This document shows, in pieces, positions 1 through 8,872 of a stretch of DNA of 64,000 nucleotides (positions are counted from its first letter, which is position 1; each line of letters opens with the position of its first letter). A model generated the notes under the pieces. That model had not been told where the DNA came from. It saw only the letters and a program-made list of their open reading frames with translations, and made no database searches. The DNA comes from Streptomyces sp. cf386 (lineage in GTDB: Bacteria; Actinomycetota; Actinomycetes; Streptomycetales; Streptomycetaceae): assembly GCF_900103585.1 (NCBI RefSeq), contig NZ_FNHV01000001.1, positions 750,397-814,396 on the forward strand, in the 5' to 3' direction. The translations under genes and the position numbers were made by a program.

Positions 1-150
1 TCCTTCGGCTTCTCTGACCCGTAGCCGTGATCCTTCGGCTTCTCTGACCCGTAGCCGTGATCACGCGGCTTCTCGGCGCCGTAACCGTGGCTGCTCGGCT
101 TCTCAGCGCCGTAGCCATGGTTGCTCTGCTTCTCGGCGCCATAGCCGGAG
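1..150 (-). repeat. 30-bp tandem repeat coding for 10-residue units
   Basis: Five 30-bp units lie end to end. The two nearest the window edge are identical over all 30 bases and the others diverge step by step, which suggests recent expansion at the 3' side. Each unit encodes HGYGxEKPxx in the secreted protein, and the array probably continues beyond base 1. Confidence 0.85.
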
Positions 151-440
151 CTGCCATAGCCGGAGCTGCCATTGCCGAAGGAGCCGTTTTCGGAAGCGCG
201 CTCCAGCGGATGCAGGTCGCTGACCCTGTCATGCATCTCGTAGAATTTATCGCGCATCTCACCGAATTGTTCTTCCAGCGCCTCTGTGTCCCATGGATCC
301 GTACGACCCGGCAGTGCAGCGGCGGAATTCACCACGGCCCCCTGCACGCGGGGGGCGGCGAACGCGCAAGTGCCGTACAGAGACAGGGCGCTTGTCGCGG
401 CGGCGGCCACGATCAATCCCTTGGTCAGGGTCTGTCGCAT
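1..440 (-). CDS. secreted repeat protein with chaplin-like signal peptide, 3' end outside window
   Basis: Reading leftward from the ATG at 440 gives an open frame of 146 codons that runs off the window edge. The N-terminus (MRQTLTKGLIVAAAATSALS) is a signal peptide with a probable cut after CAFA, very like the leaders of Streptomyces chaplins. A short acidic/charged stretch (about residues 45-80) follows, then Gly/Ser/Tyr-rich sequence and 10-residue repeats of the form HGYG(A/S)EKP(K/S/R)(D/S). No chaplin domain lies in the visible part, so it may follow in the missing C-terminus or the protein may be another cell-surface protein. A purine-rich stretch lies just upstream. Lower GC than its neighbours. 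Confidence 0.75.
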   Translation of the reverse strand, partial: MRQTLTKGLIVAAAATSALSLYGTCAFAAPRVQGAVVNSAAALPGRTDPWDTEALEEQFGEMRDKFYEMHDRVSDLHPLERASENGSFGNGSSGYGSSGYGAEKQSNHGYGAEKPSSHGYGAEKPRDHGYGSEKPKDHGYGSEKPK

Positions 441-739
441 TCTCGTTTTGTCTTTCTCTCAGCCGGAAGGGGGAAGCCGACGCCGGTCGTTGACTCGAAC
501 TTGTCGATTGCCGGATTTGACAGGCTCACCGAAGGAATCGTGATGCCGCGCGTTCAGTCTCGCCATTACTTGCAGACTATGAACGAAATATGGAGGCCCC
601 GGGAAACCAAGACGCGTTGACCACCGGGGAATTCACCCGATCGCCTGTGGACATCGGGGCCGGCACCCCCTGACCTGGGGTGCTCCGGACTGCAGGGACG
701 ATCCGGGGGGCCTCCGGACGCCGGGTAAACTCCGTACAC
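441..739. other. divergent intergenic region
   Basis: These 299 bases separate the leftward secreted-protein gene from purB. They are less GC-rich than the rest (around 540-600). A TAAACT hexamer lies 8 bases before the purB GTG and could be its -10. I see no repeat, RNA gene or clear operator here. Confidence 0.4.
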
Positions 740-2182
740 GTGACTTCTGCGCCCGCCAAGCCCCGCATCCCGAACGTCCTCGCCGGACGCTACGCCTCCA
801 CCGAGCTCGCCACGCTCTGGTCCCCCGAGCAGAAGGTGAAGCTCGAGCGGCAGCTCTGGCTCGCCGTGCTGCGGGCCCAGAAGGACCTCGGCATCGAGGT
901 GCCGGACGAGGCGATCGCCGACTACGAGCGTGTCCTCGACACCGTCGACCTGGCCTCCATCGCCGAGCGCGAGAAGGTCACGCGGCACGACGTGAAGGCG
1001 CGGATCGAGGAGTTCAACGACCTCGCCGGGCACGAGCAGGTACACAAGGGCATGACGTCCCGTGACCTCACGGAGAACGTCGAGCAGCTCCAGATCCGGC
1101 TCTCCCTGGAGCTGGTACGCGACCGCACGGTGGCCGTGCTGGCCCGCCTGGGCAAGCTGGCCGGTGAGTACGGCGAGCTGGTCATGGCCGGCCGCTCGCA
1201 CAACGTCGCCGCCCAGGCCACGACGCTGGGCAAGCGCTTCGCGACCGCCGCCGACGAGCTGCTCGTGGCGTACGGCCGGGTCGAGGAGCTGCTGGGCCGC
1301 TACCCGCTGCGCGGCATCAAGGGCCCGGTCGGCACCGCGCAGGACATGCTGGACCTGCTCGGCGGGGACGCGACGAAGCTGGCGGAGCTGGAAGACCGGA
1401 TCGCCGGGCACCTGGGCTTCTCGCAGGCCTTCACCTCGGTCGGCCAGGTCTACCCGCGCTCGCTGGACTACGAGGTGGTGACCGCGCTGGTGCAGCTGGC
1501 GGCGGCGCCGTCGTCGCTGGCCAAGACCATCCGGCTGATGGCGGGGCACGAGCTGGTGACCGAGGGCTTCAAGCCGGGCCAGGTCGGCTCCTCCGCGATG
1601 CCGCACAAGATGAACACGCGGTCCTGCGAGCGGGTGAACGGCCTGATGGTCATCCTGCGCGGCTACGCCTCGATGACCGGCGAGCTGGCGGGCGACCAGT
1701 GGAACGAGGGCGACGTGTCCTGCTCGGTGGTGCGCCGGGTCGCGCTGCCGGACGCGTTCTTCGCGCTGGACGGTCTGCTGGAGACGTTCCTGACGGTCCT
1801 CGACGAGTTCGGCGCCTTCCCGGCGGTCGTGGCGCGCGAGCTGGACCGTTACCTGCCGTTCCTTGCCACCACCAAGGTACTGATGGGCGCCGTGCGGGCG
1901 GGCGTCGGCCGTGAGATCGCGCACGAGGCGATCAAGGAGAACGCCGTCGCCTCCGCGCTGGCGATGCGCGAGCAGGGCGCCGAGCGCAACGAACTGCTCG
2001 ACAAGCTGGCCGCCGACGAGCGCATCCCGCTCGACCGCGCCGGGCTGGACGCGCTGATGGCCGACAAGCTGTCCTTCACAGGGGCGGCGGCCGACCAGGT
2101 GGGCGTCGTCGTGGGCCGTATCGAGGAGATCGTGAAGCAGCGCCCGGAGGCCGCCGGATACACGCCCGGCGCCATCCTCTGA
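740..2182 (+). CDS. purB: adenylosuccinate lyase
   Basis: 480 residues, the usual length for the actinobacterial enzyme. It splits SAICAR to AICAR and adenylosuccinate to AMP plus fumarate in cytosolic purine synthesis. The fumarate-lyase signature GSSAMPHKMN is near residue 282, and TSRDLTENVEQ and GRSHNVAAQATTLG carry the expected N-terminal active-site regions. The GTG start giving MTSAPAKPRIPNVLAGRYAS is preferred over an in-frame ATG 60 bases upstream because the extension is low-complexity and the shorter form matches the family. The gene is followed after 13 bases by mug. Confidence 0.95.
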   Translation: MTSAPAKPRIPNVLAGRYASTELATLWSPEQKVKLERQLWLAVLRAQKDLGIEVPDEAIADYERVLDTVDLASIAEREKVTRHDVKARIEEFNDLAGHEQVHKGMTSRDLTENVEQLQIRLSLELVRDRTVAVLARLGKLAGEYGELVMAGRSHNVAAQATTLGKRFATAADELLVAYGRVEELLGRYPLRGIKGPVGTAQDMLDLLGGDATKLAELEDRIAGHLGFSQAFTSVGQVYPRSLDYEVVTALVQLAAAPSSLAKTIRLMAGHELVTEGFKPGQVGSSAMPHKMNTRSCERVNGLMVILRGYASMTGELAGDQWNEGDVSCSVVRRVALPDAFFALDGLLETFLTVLDEFGAFPAVVARELDRYLPFLATTKVLMGAVRAGVGREIAHEAIKENAVASALAMREQGAERNELLDKLAADERIPLDRAGLDALMADKLSFTGAAADQVGVVVGRIEEIVKQRPEAAGYTPGAIL

Positions 2183-2195
2183 CGCACCGCACACC

Positions 2196-2765
2196 ATGGC
2201 GCGCTTCACCGCCGAGCAGTTGGAGGCCGCCCGCGACCGTCTGGTACCGGACGTCGTCGCGGACGGCCTCCATGTGCTGTTCTGCGGCATCAACCCCGGT
2301 CTGATGACGGCCGCGACCGGCCATCACTTCGCCCGCCCCGGCAACCGCTTCTGGCCGGTCCTGCACCTGTCCGGCTTCACGCCGAGGCTCGTGAAGCCGT
2401 CGGAACAGGGCGAGTTGCCGGCCTACGGCCTCGGCATCACGAACGTCGTCGCGAGGGCGACCGCACGGGCCGACGAGCTGAGCGCCGAGGAGTACCGCGA
2501 GGGCGGGCGGCTGTTGGCCACGAAGGTGGCGCGGCTGCGGCCGCGTTGGCTGGCGGTCGTCGGGGTCACCGCGTATCGCGCGGCGTTCTACGAGCGCAAG
2601 GCCCAGGTGGGTCCGCAGGAGCGGATGATCGAGGGCACGCGCGTGTGGGTGCTGCCGAATCCGAGCGGGCTCAACGCGCACTGGACGGCCGCGACGATGG
2701 CGGAGGAGTTCGCCCGGTTGCGGGTGGCGGCGGAGGCCGGGGCTCAGGAGATCACGGAGAATTGA
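2196..2765 (+). CDS. mug: G/U mismatch-specific uracil-DNA glycosylase
   Basis: 189 residues of the Mug/TDG branch of uracil-DNA glycosylases, which remove uracil or ethenocytosine opposite G in base-excision repair. The catalytic-site motif GINPGL lies near residue 31 and the DNA-intercalating loop motif NPSGLN near residue 155, with FARPGNRFWPVL between. The Asn in GINPG is the family's water-activating residue. Only 13 bases separate it from purB on the same strand, so the two are probably co-transcribed. Confidence 0.92.
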   Translation: MARFTAEQLEAARDRLVPDVVADGLHVLFCGINPGLMTAATGHHFARPGNRFWPVLHLSGFTPRLVKPSEQGELPAYGLGITNVVARATARADELSAEEYREGGRLLATKVARLRPRWLAVVGVTAYRAAFYERKAQVGPQERMIEGTRVWVLPNPSGLNAHWTAATMAEEFARLRVAAEAGAQEITEN

Positions 2766-2770
2766 CCTGC

Positions 2771-2844
2771 CTCGGCTCGTGAGTCCGTGCTTCCCTTCGG
2801 CTCGCGGGTCAGGCGTCACCTCGGCTCGCGGGGTCACGCGTCCC
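2771..2844. repeat. three imperfect 24-25 bp tandem units at the 3' end of convergent genes
   Basis: Units start at 2771, 2796 and 2820, each beginning with (C/T)TCGGCTCG followed by a GTC/CGTC core. The third unit runs into the end of the leftward permease gene and contains its stop codon. Confidence 0.7.
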
Positions 2845-3559
2845 GTCGCCGTACGCTCCAGGCCCCCGCCAGCAATGCGGCCGCCGTCCACAGAGCGGTC
2901 ACCGCGAGCCCCGACCATGGTCCGAGTGTGCCGTCGTACGTCTGGTGAAGGGCGATCTGGCCGGCCTTGTCGGGCAGGAAGTCCGCGACGGTGCCCGCGG
3001 CGTCGCCGATGACGAACGACACCACGAGGATGAACGGGATCAGGATGGAGAGCGTGGCCACTCCGCTGCGCAGCACCGCGGTGAGTCCCGCCGCGAACAG
3101 GGCGATCAGCATCAGGTAGACCGCGCAGCCCAGGACCCCGCGCAGTTGCTCGGCCACGCTGAGCCCGTCCGCCGCGGAGCCGAGGCCCGCGCGTGCCACG
3201 GTGAGCGCGGCGAAGGCGGTGACCAGGCCGACCAGCAGGGCCGGTACGGCGATGGCCGTCACCTTGGCGGCGAACCAGCGTCCGCGTTGCGGAACCGCGG
3301 CGAGCGTCAGCCGGAGCGCACCCCCGTGGTACTCCGACGACACGGCCATGGCGCCGAACGAGATGGCCGCGATCTGGCCGGGAAGGATGCCGGACAGGGC
3401 CGTGAACAGCGGGTCGAACTCCGGGTCGGAGCTCCCGTCGGCTCCGGCCACCGCCGAGAACGCCGTCGTCACGGCGAACAGCGCCAGCAGCGCTCCCGGC
3501 AGCGAACGCAGGGTGCGGATCTTGAGCCACTCCGCGTGGAGTGCGGGTGCGATGGTCAT
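2834..3559 (-). CDS. ABC-2 type transporter permease
   Basis: 241 residues with about six hydrophobic segments and the ABC-2 layout: an N-terminal cytoplasmic stretch (HAEWLKIRTLRS), a first membrane span, and a C-terminal RRRDA tail. It would form the membrane channel of an exporter with the ATPase encoded just upstream; only two bases separate the two genes, so they form one operon. The substrate is unknown. The sensor kinase/response regulator pair on the opposite strand probably controls it, as is common for BceAB- or antibiotic-type exporters. Confidence 0.85.
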   Translation of the reverse strand: MTIAPALHAEWLKIRTLRSLPGALLALFAVTTAFSAVAGADGSSDPEFDPLFTALSGILPGQIAAISFGAMAVSSEYHGGALRLTLAAVPQRGRWFAAKVTAIAVPALLVGLVTAFAALTVARAGLGSAADGLSVAEQLRGVLGCAVYLMLIALFAAGLTAVLRSGVATLSILIPFILVVSFVIGDAAGTVADFLPDKAGQIALHQTYDGTLGPWSGLAVTALWTAAALLAGAWSVRRRDA

Positions 3560-3561
3560 GG

Positions 3562-4500
3562 TCAGGCCTCCTGGGGGTGGTTCTGGGGCTGGGGCTGGGT
3601 GGTGAACTCGGCCTCGGTCGCGGTGAGGTCGAAGTAGGCCTGCTCCAACGTGCCCTCCTCGGCCGCGAGTTCAAGGAGCGGAACGCTCGCTTCCGACGCG
3701 ATGCGACCGATGTCGTCCACACGCGCGTGCTGCACGGTCCAGTGCCCGTCGTCGTGGGGGACGGCGTCATGACCGTGCCGGGCCAGGGCGGTCCTGAGTG
3801 CGGTGGCGTCCGTCGTGCGGATCCGCACGCTCGGCCGCACACGCGCGTGGATGAACTCCCGCATCGGGGTGTCGGCCAGCAGACGTCCCCGACCCAGGAC
3901 CACGAGGTGGTCGGCGAAGGAGGCGGTCTCGTTCATGAGGTGGCTGGAGACGAGCACCGTCCGCCCCTCCCCCGCCAGGCGCCGCGTCAGTGTCCGGATC
4001 CAGACGATGCCTTCCGGGTCGAGCCCGTTGGAGGGCTCGTCGAGCATGACCACCTCGGGGTCGCCGAGGAGTGCGGCGGCGATGCCGAGCCGCTGGCGCA
4101 TGCCCAGCGAGTACGTCTTCACCCGGCGCCGCGCCACCGACGCCAGGCCCGTCTCCTCCAACACCTCGTCCACGCGCGTGCTCGGGATGCGGTTGCTCGC
4201 CGCCAGCACGCGCAGATGGTCGCGGGCGGTGCGGGAGCCGTGCGCGGCCTGGGCGTCCAGCAACGCGCCCACGTGGCGCAGCGGTTCGCGCAGGGCAGCG
4301 TAGGGGCGGCCGCCGAGGGTGGCGGTGCCGGAGGTCGGCCGGTCGAGGCCGAGCACGAGCCGCATGGTGGTGGACTTTCCGGCGCCGTTGGGGCCGAGGA
4401 AGCCGGTGACGCGGCCCGGCAGGACGGTGAGGGTGAGGTCGTCCACGGCTCGCCGGGTGCCGAACTCCTTGGTGAGGGCCTGGACTTCGATGCTGGTCAT
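3562..4500 (-). CDS. ABC transporter ATP-binding protein
   Basis: 312 residues. Walker A is GPNGAGKST near residue 37, the signature is YSLGMRQRLGIA and Walker B is VVMLDEPSNGLDP, so the ATPase is intact. The C-terminal 90 residues form the accessory domain typical of DrrA/CcmA-like drug and membrane-stress exporters. The ATG giving MTSIEVQALTKEFGTRRAV was chosen; the same frame stays open far upstream but that part is antisense to the kinase gene. It forms an operon with the permease. Confidence 0.92.
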   Translation of the reverse strand: MTSIEVQALTKEFGTRRAVDDLTLTVLPGRVTGFLGPNGAGKSTTMRLVLGLDRPTSGTATLGGRPYAALREPLRHVGALLDAQAAHGSRTARDHLRVLAASNRIPSTRVDEVLEETGLASVARRRVKTYSLGMRQRLGIAAALLGDPEVVMLDEPSNGLDPEGIVWIRTLTRRLAGEGRTVLVSSHLMNETASFADHLVVLGRGRLLADTPMREFIHARVRPSVRIRTTDATALRTALARHGHDAVPHDDGHWTVQHARVDDIGRIASEASVPLLELAAEEGTLEQAYFDLTATEAEFTTQPQPQNHPQEA

Positions 4501-4533
4501 GGCAGCAGCCTGGCCGTTGGGGCGAAGGTTGTT

Positions 4534-4574
4534 CCTCCCCCGCGCGTGGAGATCGTCTCCCCCGTGCGGGGGAG
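4534..4574. promoter_or_regulatory. inverted repeats in the ABC exporter / two-component divergent promoter
   Basis: CTCCCCCG-TG-CGGGGGAG (4557-4574) is a perfect 18-base palindrome. CCTCCCCCGC at 4534-4543 repeats its left arm and pairs exactly with GCGGGGGAGG at 4566-4575. The sequence sits in the 108 bases between the two divergent operons and is a plausible binding site for the response regulator encoded at 5793, or a structured leader of the ABC mRNA. Confidence 0.55.
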
Positions 4575-4608
4575 GTCCGTTGTCAGTGGCGGCTGGCACG
4601 ATGACGGA

Positions 4609-5778
4609 ATGGCCCGCTTGCTGCGCCCGTTCGCCCGGGCGGTGACGTACACACGACTGCTGCATCTGTTCATCGCCGTCGTGTGGCCGAGCATGTGGCT
4701 GTTCGTCCAGGAAGCGTGGTGGATCTGGCCGGCGGCGGGCGTGGCGCTCGCCCCCGCCGGGCTGGTGCCCGCGATGCGGACGGTGGAGGGGATGCAGGCC
4801 AGGCTGCTGCTGACCGGTCACCGGCCCGACAGCGGGAGCGCCGACATCGTCGTCGCGCCGTCGGCCTCCTGGAGCGACCGGGGGCGGCTCGTGATGTGGC
4901 TGGAGGCACGGCTGCTGCTCGGCTGTGCGACCTCGATCTTCGCAGTCCAACTGCTCCTCTCCTCGGTGGACTTGGTGTCGGCGGCCTTCGGCGGTGACAT
5001 CGACTCGGGCGAGCTGCTGCTCCTCGACGGCCACGCCTGGTGGCACGTCCTGCTCGCGCCCGTGGCGCTGGTCACCCTGGCGGTGACCGTGGTCGCCTCG
5101 GGCCGGCTCATCACCGCACTCGCCCTCCGGCTTCTGGGCCCCTCCCCCGCCGAGCGCCTCGCCGCCCTGGAGGAGCGCACCGAGCAGCTCCTGGAGCGCA
5201 CCCGCATCGCCCGCGAACTCCACGACTCCATCGGGCACGCCCTGACGGTGGCCGTGGTGCAGGCGGGTGCCGCGCGGGCGGCCGGCGACCCCGCCTTCAC
5301 CGACCGGGCCCTGGACGCCATCGAGGAGACCGCCCGGGCCGCCCTGGAGGACCTGGAGCGTGTCCTCGGCATCCTGCGCGAGTCCGAGCGGCCGGTGAGC
5401 AGCAGGCCGACGCTGACGGACGCCGACCGTCTGCTGGAGTCCGCGCGTGCCTCCGGTGCGAAGGTCGACGTCGACCTGACCGGGCCCTTGGACACGGTGC
5501 CCGGGCCGGTCTCCCGGGAGGGCTACCGCATCCTCCAGGAGTCGCTGACGAATGTGCTGCGGCACGCCGGGTCCGTCCCGGTCCGGGTCCGCATCGTCGT
5601 CGCGGACGGCACGCTCACCCTTGAGATCCGCAATCCGCTCACCGCCGACATACCGGGGCCCGGCAGAGGCAGCGGCCTGCGTGGCATACGCGAGCGCGCA
5701 TCCCTGCTGGGCGGACACGCGCACACCGGTCCCGACCGAGGTGACTGGCAGGTACATGTAGAGCTGCCGCTCGGTTGA
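4609..5778 (+). CDS. sensor histidine kinase (HisKA_3 / NarL-type)
   Basis: 389 residues. Four or five hydrophobic segments in the first 180 residues form a membrane sensor domain. A coiled linker leads to the dimerisation/phosphoacceptor motif [10 protein letters not shown] with the phospho-His near residue 206, and an HATPase domain ends in [18 protein letters not shown]. The ATG start yields [20 protein letters not shown]; longer in-frame readings are antisense to the ABC gene. It should phosphorylate the response regulator encoded 14 bases downstream. Confidence 0.9.
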   Translation: MARLLRPFARAVTYTRLLHLFIAVVWPSMWLFVQEAWWIWPAAGVALAPAGLVPAMRTVEGMQARLLLTGHRPDSGSADIVVAPSASWSDRGRLVMWLEARLLLGCATSIFAVQLLLSSVDLVSAAFGGDIDSGELLLLDGHAWWHVLLAPVALVTLAVTVVASGRLITALALRLLGPSPAERLAALEERTEQLLERTRIARELHDSIGHALTVAVVQAGAARAAGDPAFTDRALDAIEETARAALEDLERVLGILRESERPVSSRPTLTDADRLLESARASGAKVDVDLTGPLDTVPGPVSREGYRILQESLTNVLRHAGSVPVRVRIVVADGTLTLEIRNPLTADIPGPGRGSGLRGIRERASLLGGHAHTGPDRGDWQVHVELPLG

Positions 5779-5792
5779 TCTACGCTGGCCGG

Positions 5793-6455
5793 ATGCCGGT
5801 CACCGTTCTCCTCGTCGACGACGAACCCCTCGTACGCGCCGGTCTGCGGGCCGTGCTGGAGGCGCAGCCCGACATCGAGGTCGTCGGGGAGGCGGCCGAC
5901 GGGGCGGCGGTGATTCCGCTGGTGCGGCAGCTGCGGCCCGACGTGGTCGCCATGGACGTACGGATGCCGCTGCTGGACGGGATCGAGGCCACGCGCGCGG
6001 TGCTGCGGACCGTCGACGAGCCACCGAAGATCATCGTCGTCACGACCTTCGAGAACGACGAGTACGTGTACGAGGCGCTGCGCGCCGGTGCCGACGGCTT
6101 CCTCCTGAAGCGGGCCAGGCCGGCCGAGATCGTGCACGCGGTGCGGCTGGTCGCCGAGGGCGAGTCGCTGCTGTTCCCCGCCTCCGTGAGACAGCTGGCC
6201 GCGCAGTACGGCGAGGACGGCGGGAACCGGGCGGCCCGGGCCGTGCTGGAGCGGGCCCGGCTGACCGAGCGGGAGGCCGAGGTGCTGCGGCTGATGGCGC
6301 GCGGCCTGTCGAACGCGGAGATCGCCGCCCGGCTGGTGGTCGGGACGGAGACGGTGAAGTCGCATGTGAGCTCCGTCCTGGCGAAGCTGGGGGCGCGCGA
6401 TCGCACCCAGGCCGTGATCACCGCGTACGAGTCGGGGTTCGTGGCACCGGGGTGA
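5793..6455 (+). CDS. LuxR/NarL-family response regulator
   Basis: 220 residues. The N-terminal receiver has the acidic pair LVDDEP at residues 7-12, the phospho-acceptor Asp in VAMDVRMP near residue 54 and the conserved Lys in LLKRARP. The C-terminal LuxR helix-turn-helix reads [22 protein letters not shown]. The ATG giving [12 protein letters not shown] is preferred to an upstream TTG that overlaps the kinase stop. Partner of the kinase; likely regulates the divergent ABC exporter and itself. Confidence 0.92.
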   Translation: MPVTVLLVDDEPLVRAGLRAVLEAQPDIEVVGEAADGAAVIPLVRQLRPDVVAMDVRMPLLDGIEATRAVLRTVDEPPKIIVVTTFENDEYVYEALRAGADGFLLKRARPAEIVHAVRLVAEGESLLFPASVRQLAAQYGEDGGNRAARAVLERARLTEREAEVLRLMARGLSNAEIAARLVVGTETVKSHVSSVLAKLGARDRTQAVITAYESGFVAPG

Positions 6456-6577
6456 TCCGGGCGGCGGGTGGCCGACGGGGCCCGGAGGGAGGGGCCGGCG
6501 CAGGGCCCGCCACTCGCCCGGGTCCGTCTCGGCGAGTACCATCCGGCCAACATGCGCATGAGCTGGGAGGACGGACG

Positions 6578-7735
6578 TTGGCTCGGCTGACCGGCGGGGA
6601 TCCCTCGCTGCTGCGAAGGATCAACTCCGCGGTGGTGCTGCACGCGCTGCGTGCCACGGACGCCGCAACCCTGACGGAGATCACCCGGGTGACCGGGCTG
6701 TCCCGGCCGACCGTCGAGGGCGTGGTCGAGGGGCTCATCGAGGCGGGTTACGTCGTCGAGAAGGCGGCCGACGAGAGTGTCGTACGGCGTCAGGGGCGGC
6801 CCGCGCGGCGGTTCCGGTTCCGGGCCGAGGCGGGGCATCTGCTGGGCCTGGACATTGGGGCGCATCGGGTCGCCGCGCTCCTCGCCGACCTGGACGGGCG
6901 GGTGCTCGGCGCCACCGTCAAGGACGTCGACGAGACGGCTCCGGCCGACGAGCGGCTCGAACGGGTGCGTGCGGCGGTGGCCGAGCTGCTGCGCCGGGCC
7001 GGTGTCGCGCGCGACTCACTGCGGGCCGTGGGGGTGGCGACGCCGGGCATCGTCGAGGCGGACGGCACCGTGCGGCTGGGCGCCGCGCTGCCCGAGTGGA
7101 CGGGGCTGCGGCTGGGCGAGCGGCTGAGCCGGTCCTTCAAGTGCCCGGTCCTGGTGGAGAACGACGCCAACGCGGCGGCGGTGGCCGAGCACTGGAAGGG
7201 GTCGGCCACCGAGTCGGACGACGTGGTGTTCGTGCTGGCCGGGCTGAGCCCGGGCGCCGGTTCACTGATCGGCGGGCAGTTGCACCGGGGCTTCGGCGGC
7301 GCGGCCGGCGAGATCGGCGCGCTGCACATGCTGGGCCGCGAGGCGACTCCCGAGACCCTGCTGTCCACCACCGACGAGCCGCTGCGCCCCCTAGACGAGC
7401 ACGCCGTCGCCGGGGTCTTCGCACAGGCCCGTGAGGGCGACGAGCGGGCCCGCGCGGCCGTCGACCGCTTCATCCAGCGTCTCGTCCACGACGTGGCCGC
7501 CCTCGTCCTCGCCCTCGACCCCGAGCTGGTCGTCATCGGCGGCTGGGCGTCCGGCCTGGACGGCGTACTGGAGCCGCTGCGACGTGAGCTGGCCCGCTAC
7601 TGTCTGCGCCCGCCGAAGGTCGCCCTCTCTCTGCTCGGCGAGGCGGCGGTGGCGACGGGCGCCCTGCGGCTCGCGCTCGACCACGTGGAGGAGCAGCTGT
7701 TCGCGGTGGAGGGGACCGTGACGGGGCGGCGCTGA
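6578..7735 (+). CDS. ROK-family transcriptional regulator
   Basis: 385 residues. A winged helix-turn-helix (residues 10-70, TEITRVTGLSRPTVEGVVEGLIEAGYV) precedes a sugar-kinase-like ROK domain with GLDIGAHRVAALLADLDG, VENDANAAAVAEHW and GFGGAAGEIGAL. The ROK zinc-binding CGCxGC cluster is absent, as in many NagC/Xyl-type regulators that have lost catalysis. A GGGAGGA ribosome-binding site 6 bases before a TTG fixes the start; longer GTG readings lack one. Probably senses a sugar or sugar phosphate. Confidence 0.88.
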   Translation: MARLTGGDPSLLRRINSAVVLHALRATDAATLTEITRVTGLSRPTVEGVVEGLIEAGYVVEKAADESVVRRQGRPARRFRFRAEAGHLLGLDIGAHRVAALLADLDGRVLGATVKDVDETAPADERLERVRAAVAELLRRAGVARDSLRAVGVATPGIVEADGTVRLGAALPEWTGLRLGERLSRSFKCPVLVENDANAAAVAEHWKGSATESDDVVFVLAGLSPGAGSLIGGQLHRGFGGAAGEIGALHMLGREATPETLLSTTDEPLRPLDEHAVAGVFAQAREGDERARAAVDRFIQRLVHDVAALVLALDPELVVIGGWASGLDGVLEPLRRELARYCLRPPKVALSLLGEAAVATGALRLALDHVEEQLFAVEGTVTGRR

Positions 7736-7791
7736 GCCCCGTCGCTGGTCGACCGTCGGCGGTGCGTCGGGGTCTGTGAACGTAGACGTAT

Positions 7792-7830
7792 ATGCCTCAC
7801 GCCCCGGAGTGGATCCGGGGCGCGAGGCAT
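7792..7830. terminator. bidirectional hairpin terminator
   Basis: A 16-bp stem with one mismatch, ATGCCTCACGCCCCGG against CCGGGGCGCGAGGCAT, closes a 7-base loop. It lies between the convergent ROK and GntR genes and should end transcription from both sides. Confidence 0.8.
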
Positions 7831-7845
7831 AGGTCGATACGGCGG

Positions 7846-8607
7846 TCAGGACGCCCGGCGCTCCGGGTCCTGGTGGATCTCCACGCCGCCCGAGTCACCG
7901 AAGGTCAGCCGGCAGGTGTCCGCGCGGTACGTGGCGACGGAGAGCGCGGCCGTGCGGCCCTCGGCGAGGTAGCGGGTGGTCACCACGAGGACGGGTGCCC
8001 CGGGGAGCCGGTCGAGTTCCTTGGCGTCGTCCGCGCGGGCCGACCCCAGCTCGACGGCGCTCTCCTGGCCCTCCAGTTCCAGGCGCTGCAGCTCGCGCAG
8101 CACGGCACGCGCGCGTGCCGCTCCGGACGGGGCGTCGATCGCGGAGAGGTCGGGCACCGACGACTGCGGGACGTAGAGCAGCTCGGCGGCGACGGGCTGG
8201 CCGTGCGTCACGCGGGAGCGGCGCACGGTGTGCACGGGCTCGTCACGACCGCTCTCCAGGGCGTCGGCGACGGACGCGGGCGGCACCGCCTGCGTGCAGT
8301 CCGCGGGCTGCCAGACCTCGTCGGTCCCGCCCGGCCAGGCGTGCTGCTCGGTGCCGACGGCCACGCCCACACGCGGCGGCGCGACGGTCGTACCGACACC
8401 GCGGCGGCGCTGCAGCCTGCCTTCCAGTTCGAGCTGCTCCAGAGCCTGGCGGAGCGTGGCCCGGGCTACGCCGAAGCGGGCGGCCAGGTCGCGCTCGTTG
8501 GGCAGGATCTCGCCCACGGTGAATTCGGAGTCCAGTGCCTCACTGAGCACGGTCCTCAGGTGCCAGTACTTCGGTTCCGGCACCGATTCCAGCTGCGTGG
8601 TCCCCAC
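7846..8607 (-). CDS. GntR-family regulator (HutC/UTRA type)
   Basis: 253 residues. The winged helix (residues 15-80) carries GEILPNERDLAARFGVARATLRQALEQLELEGRL with the usual GntR recognition helix; residues 90-250 form a UTRA ligand-binding domain (HTVRRSRVTHGQPVAAELLYVP). Such proteins repress sugar, amino-sugar or histidine catabolic genes until a small effector binds. No catabolic gene lies next to it, so the target is unclear. The promoter about 80-110 bases upstream overlaps an inverted repeat, suggesting autoregulation. Confidence 0.9.
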   Translation of the reverse strand: MGTTQLESVPEPKYWHLRTVLSEALDSEFTVGEILPNERDLAARFGVARATLRQALEQLELEGRLQRRRGVGTTVAPPRVGVAVGTEQHAWPGGTDEVWQPADCTQAVPPASVADALESGRDEPVHTVRRSRVTHGQPVAAELLYVPQSSVPDLSAIDAPSGAARARAVLRELQRLELEGQESAVELGSARADDAKELDRLPGAPVLVVTTRYLAEGRTAALSVATYRADTCRLTFGDSGGVEIHQDPERRAS

Positions 8608-8684
8608 CCTGTCCTCCGCAATCGCCGTGGCCCAGCGGCGTTTTAGCGCCCTTGTTTATTAAAGGTTGTTGCACTTTCTCTGCG

Positions 8685-8719
8685 ACCATAGGACGGCCCT
8701 CAACCTTGGTCAATACCAA
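8685..8719 (-). promoter_or_regulatory. GntR gene promoter overlapping an inverted repeat
   Basis: On the minus strand TTGACC (8708-8713), a 17-base spacer and TATGGT (8685-8690) make a near-consensus housekeeping promoter. The -35 lies inside TTGGT-ATTG-ACCAA (8706-8719), a perfect inverted repeat resembling GntR operators such as the DasR site TGGTCTAGACCA. Binding there would block RNA polymerase. Confidence 0.65.
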
Positions 8720-8872
8720 TCCTCCATCCCTTGTGGGCGGCGCCCGCATGCGGCTCGGGAACGTTCACGGCGTGTTCGTACAAGGCCACCTCTGTGACAT
8801 GCCGGCAAAGCCCCCGTTGCATCGACGGAGGCGGCACCGGCGGGGCGGCGGCGGGCGACGCGGCGATGTGGC

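Noticed and set aside
1..150. Possible CRISPR array
   Set aside because: Units are adjacent without spacers and code for a repeat peptide.
566..2293. 575-codon minus-strand frame opposite purB
   Set aside because: Antisense shadow with no domain; purB is certain.
3541..4608. Long N-terminal extension of the histidine kinase frame
   Set aside because: It is antisense to the ABC ATPase and low complexity; the kinase begins at its first membrane span.
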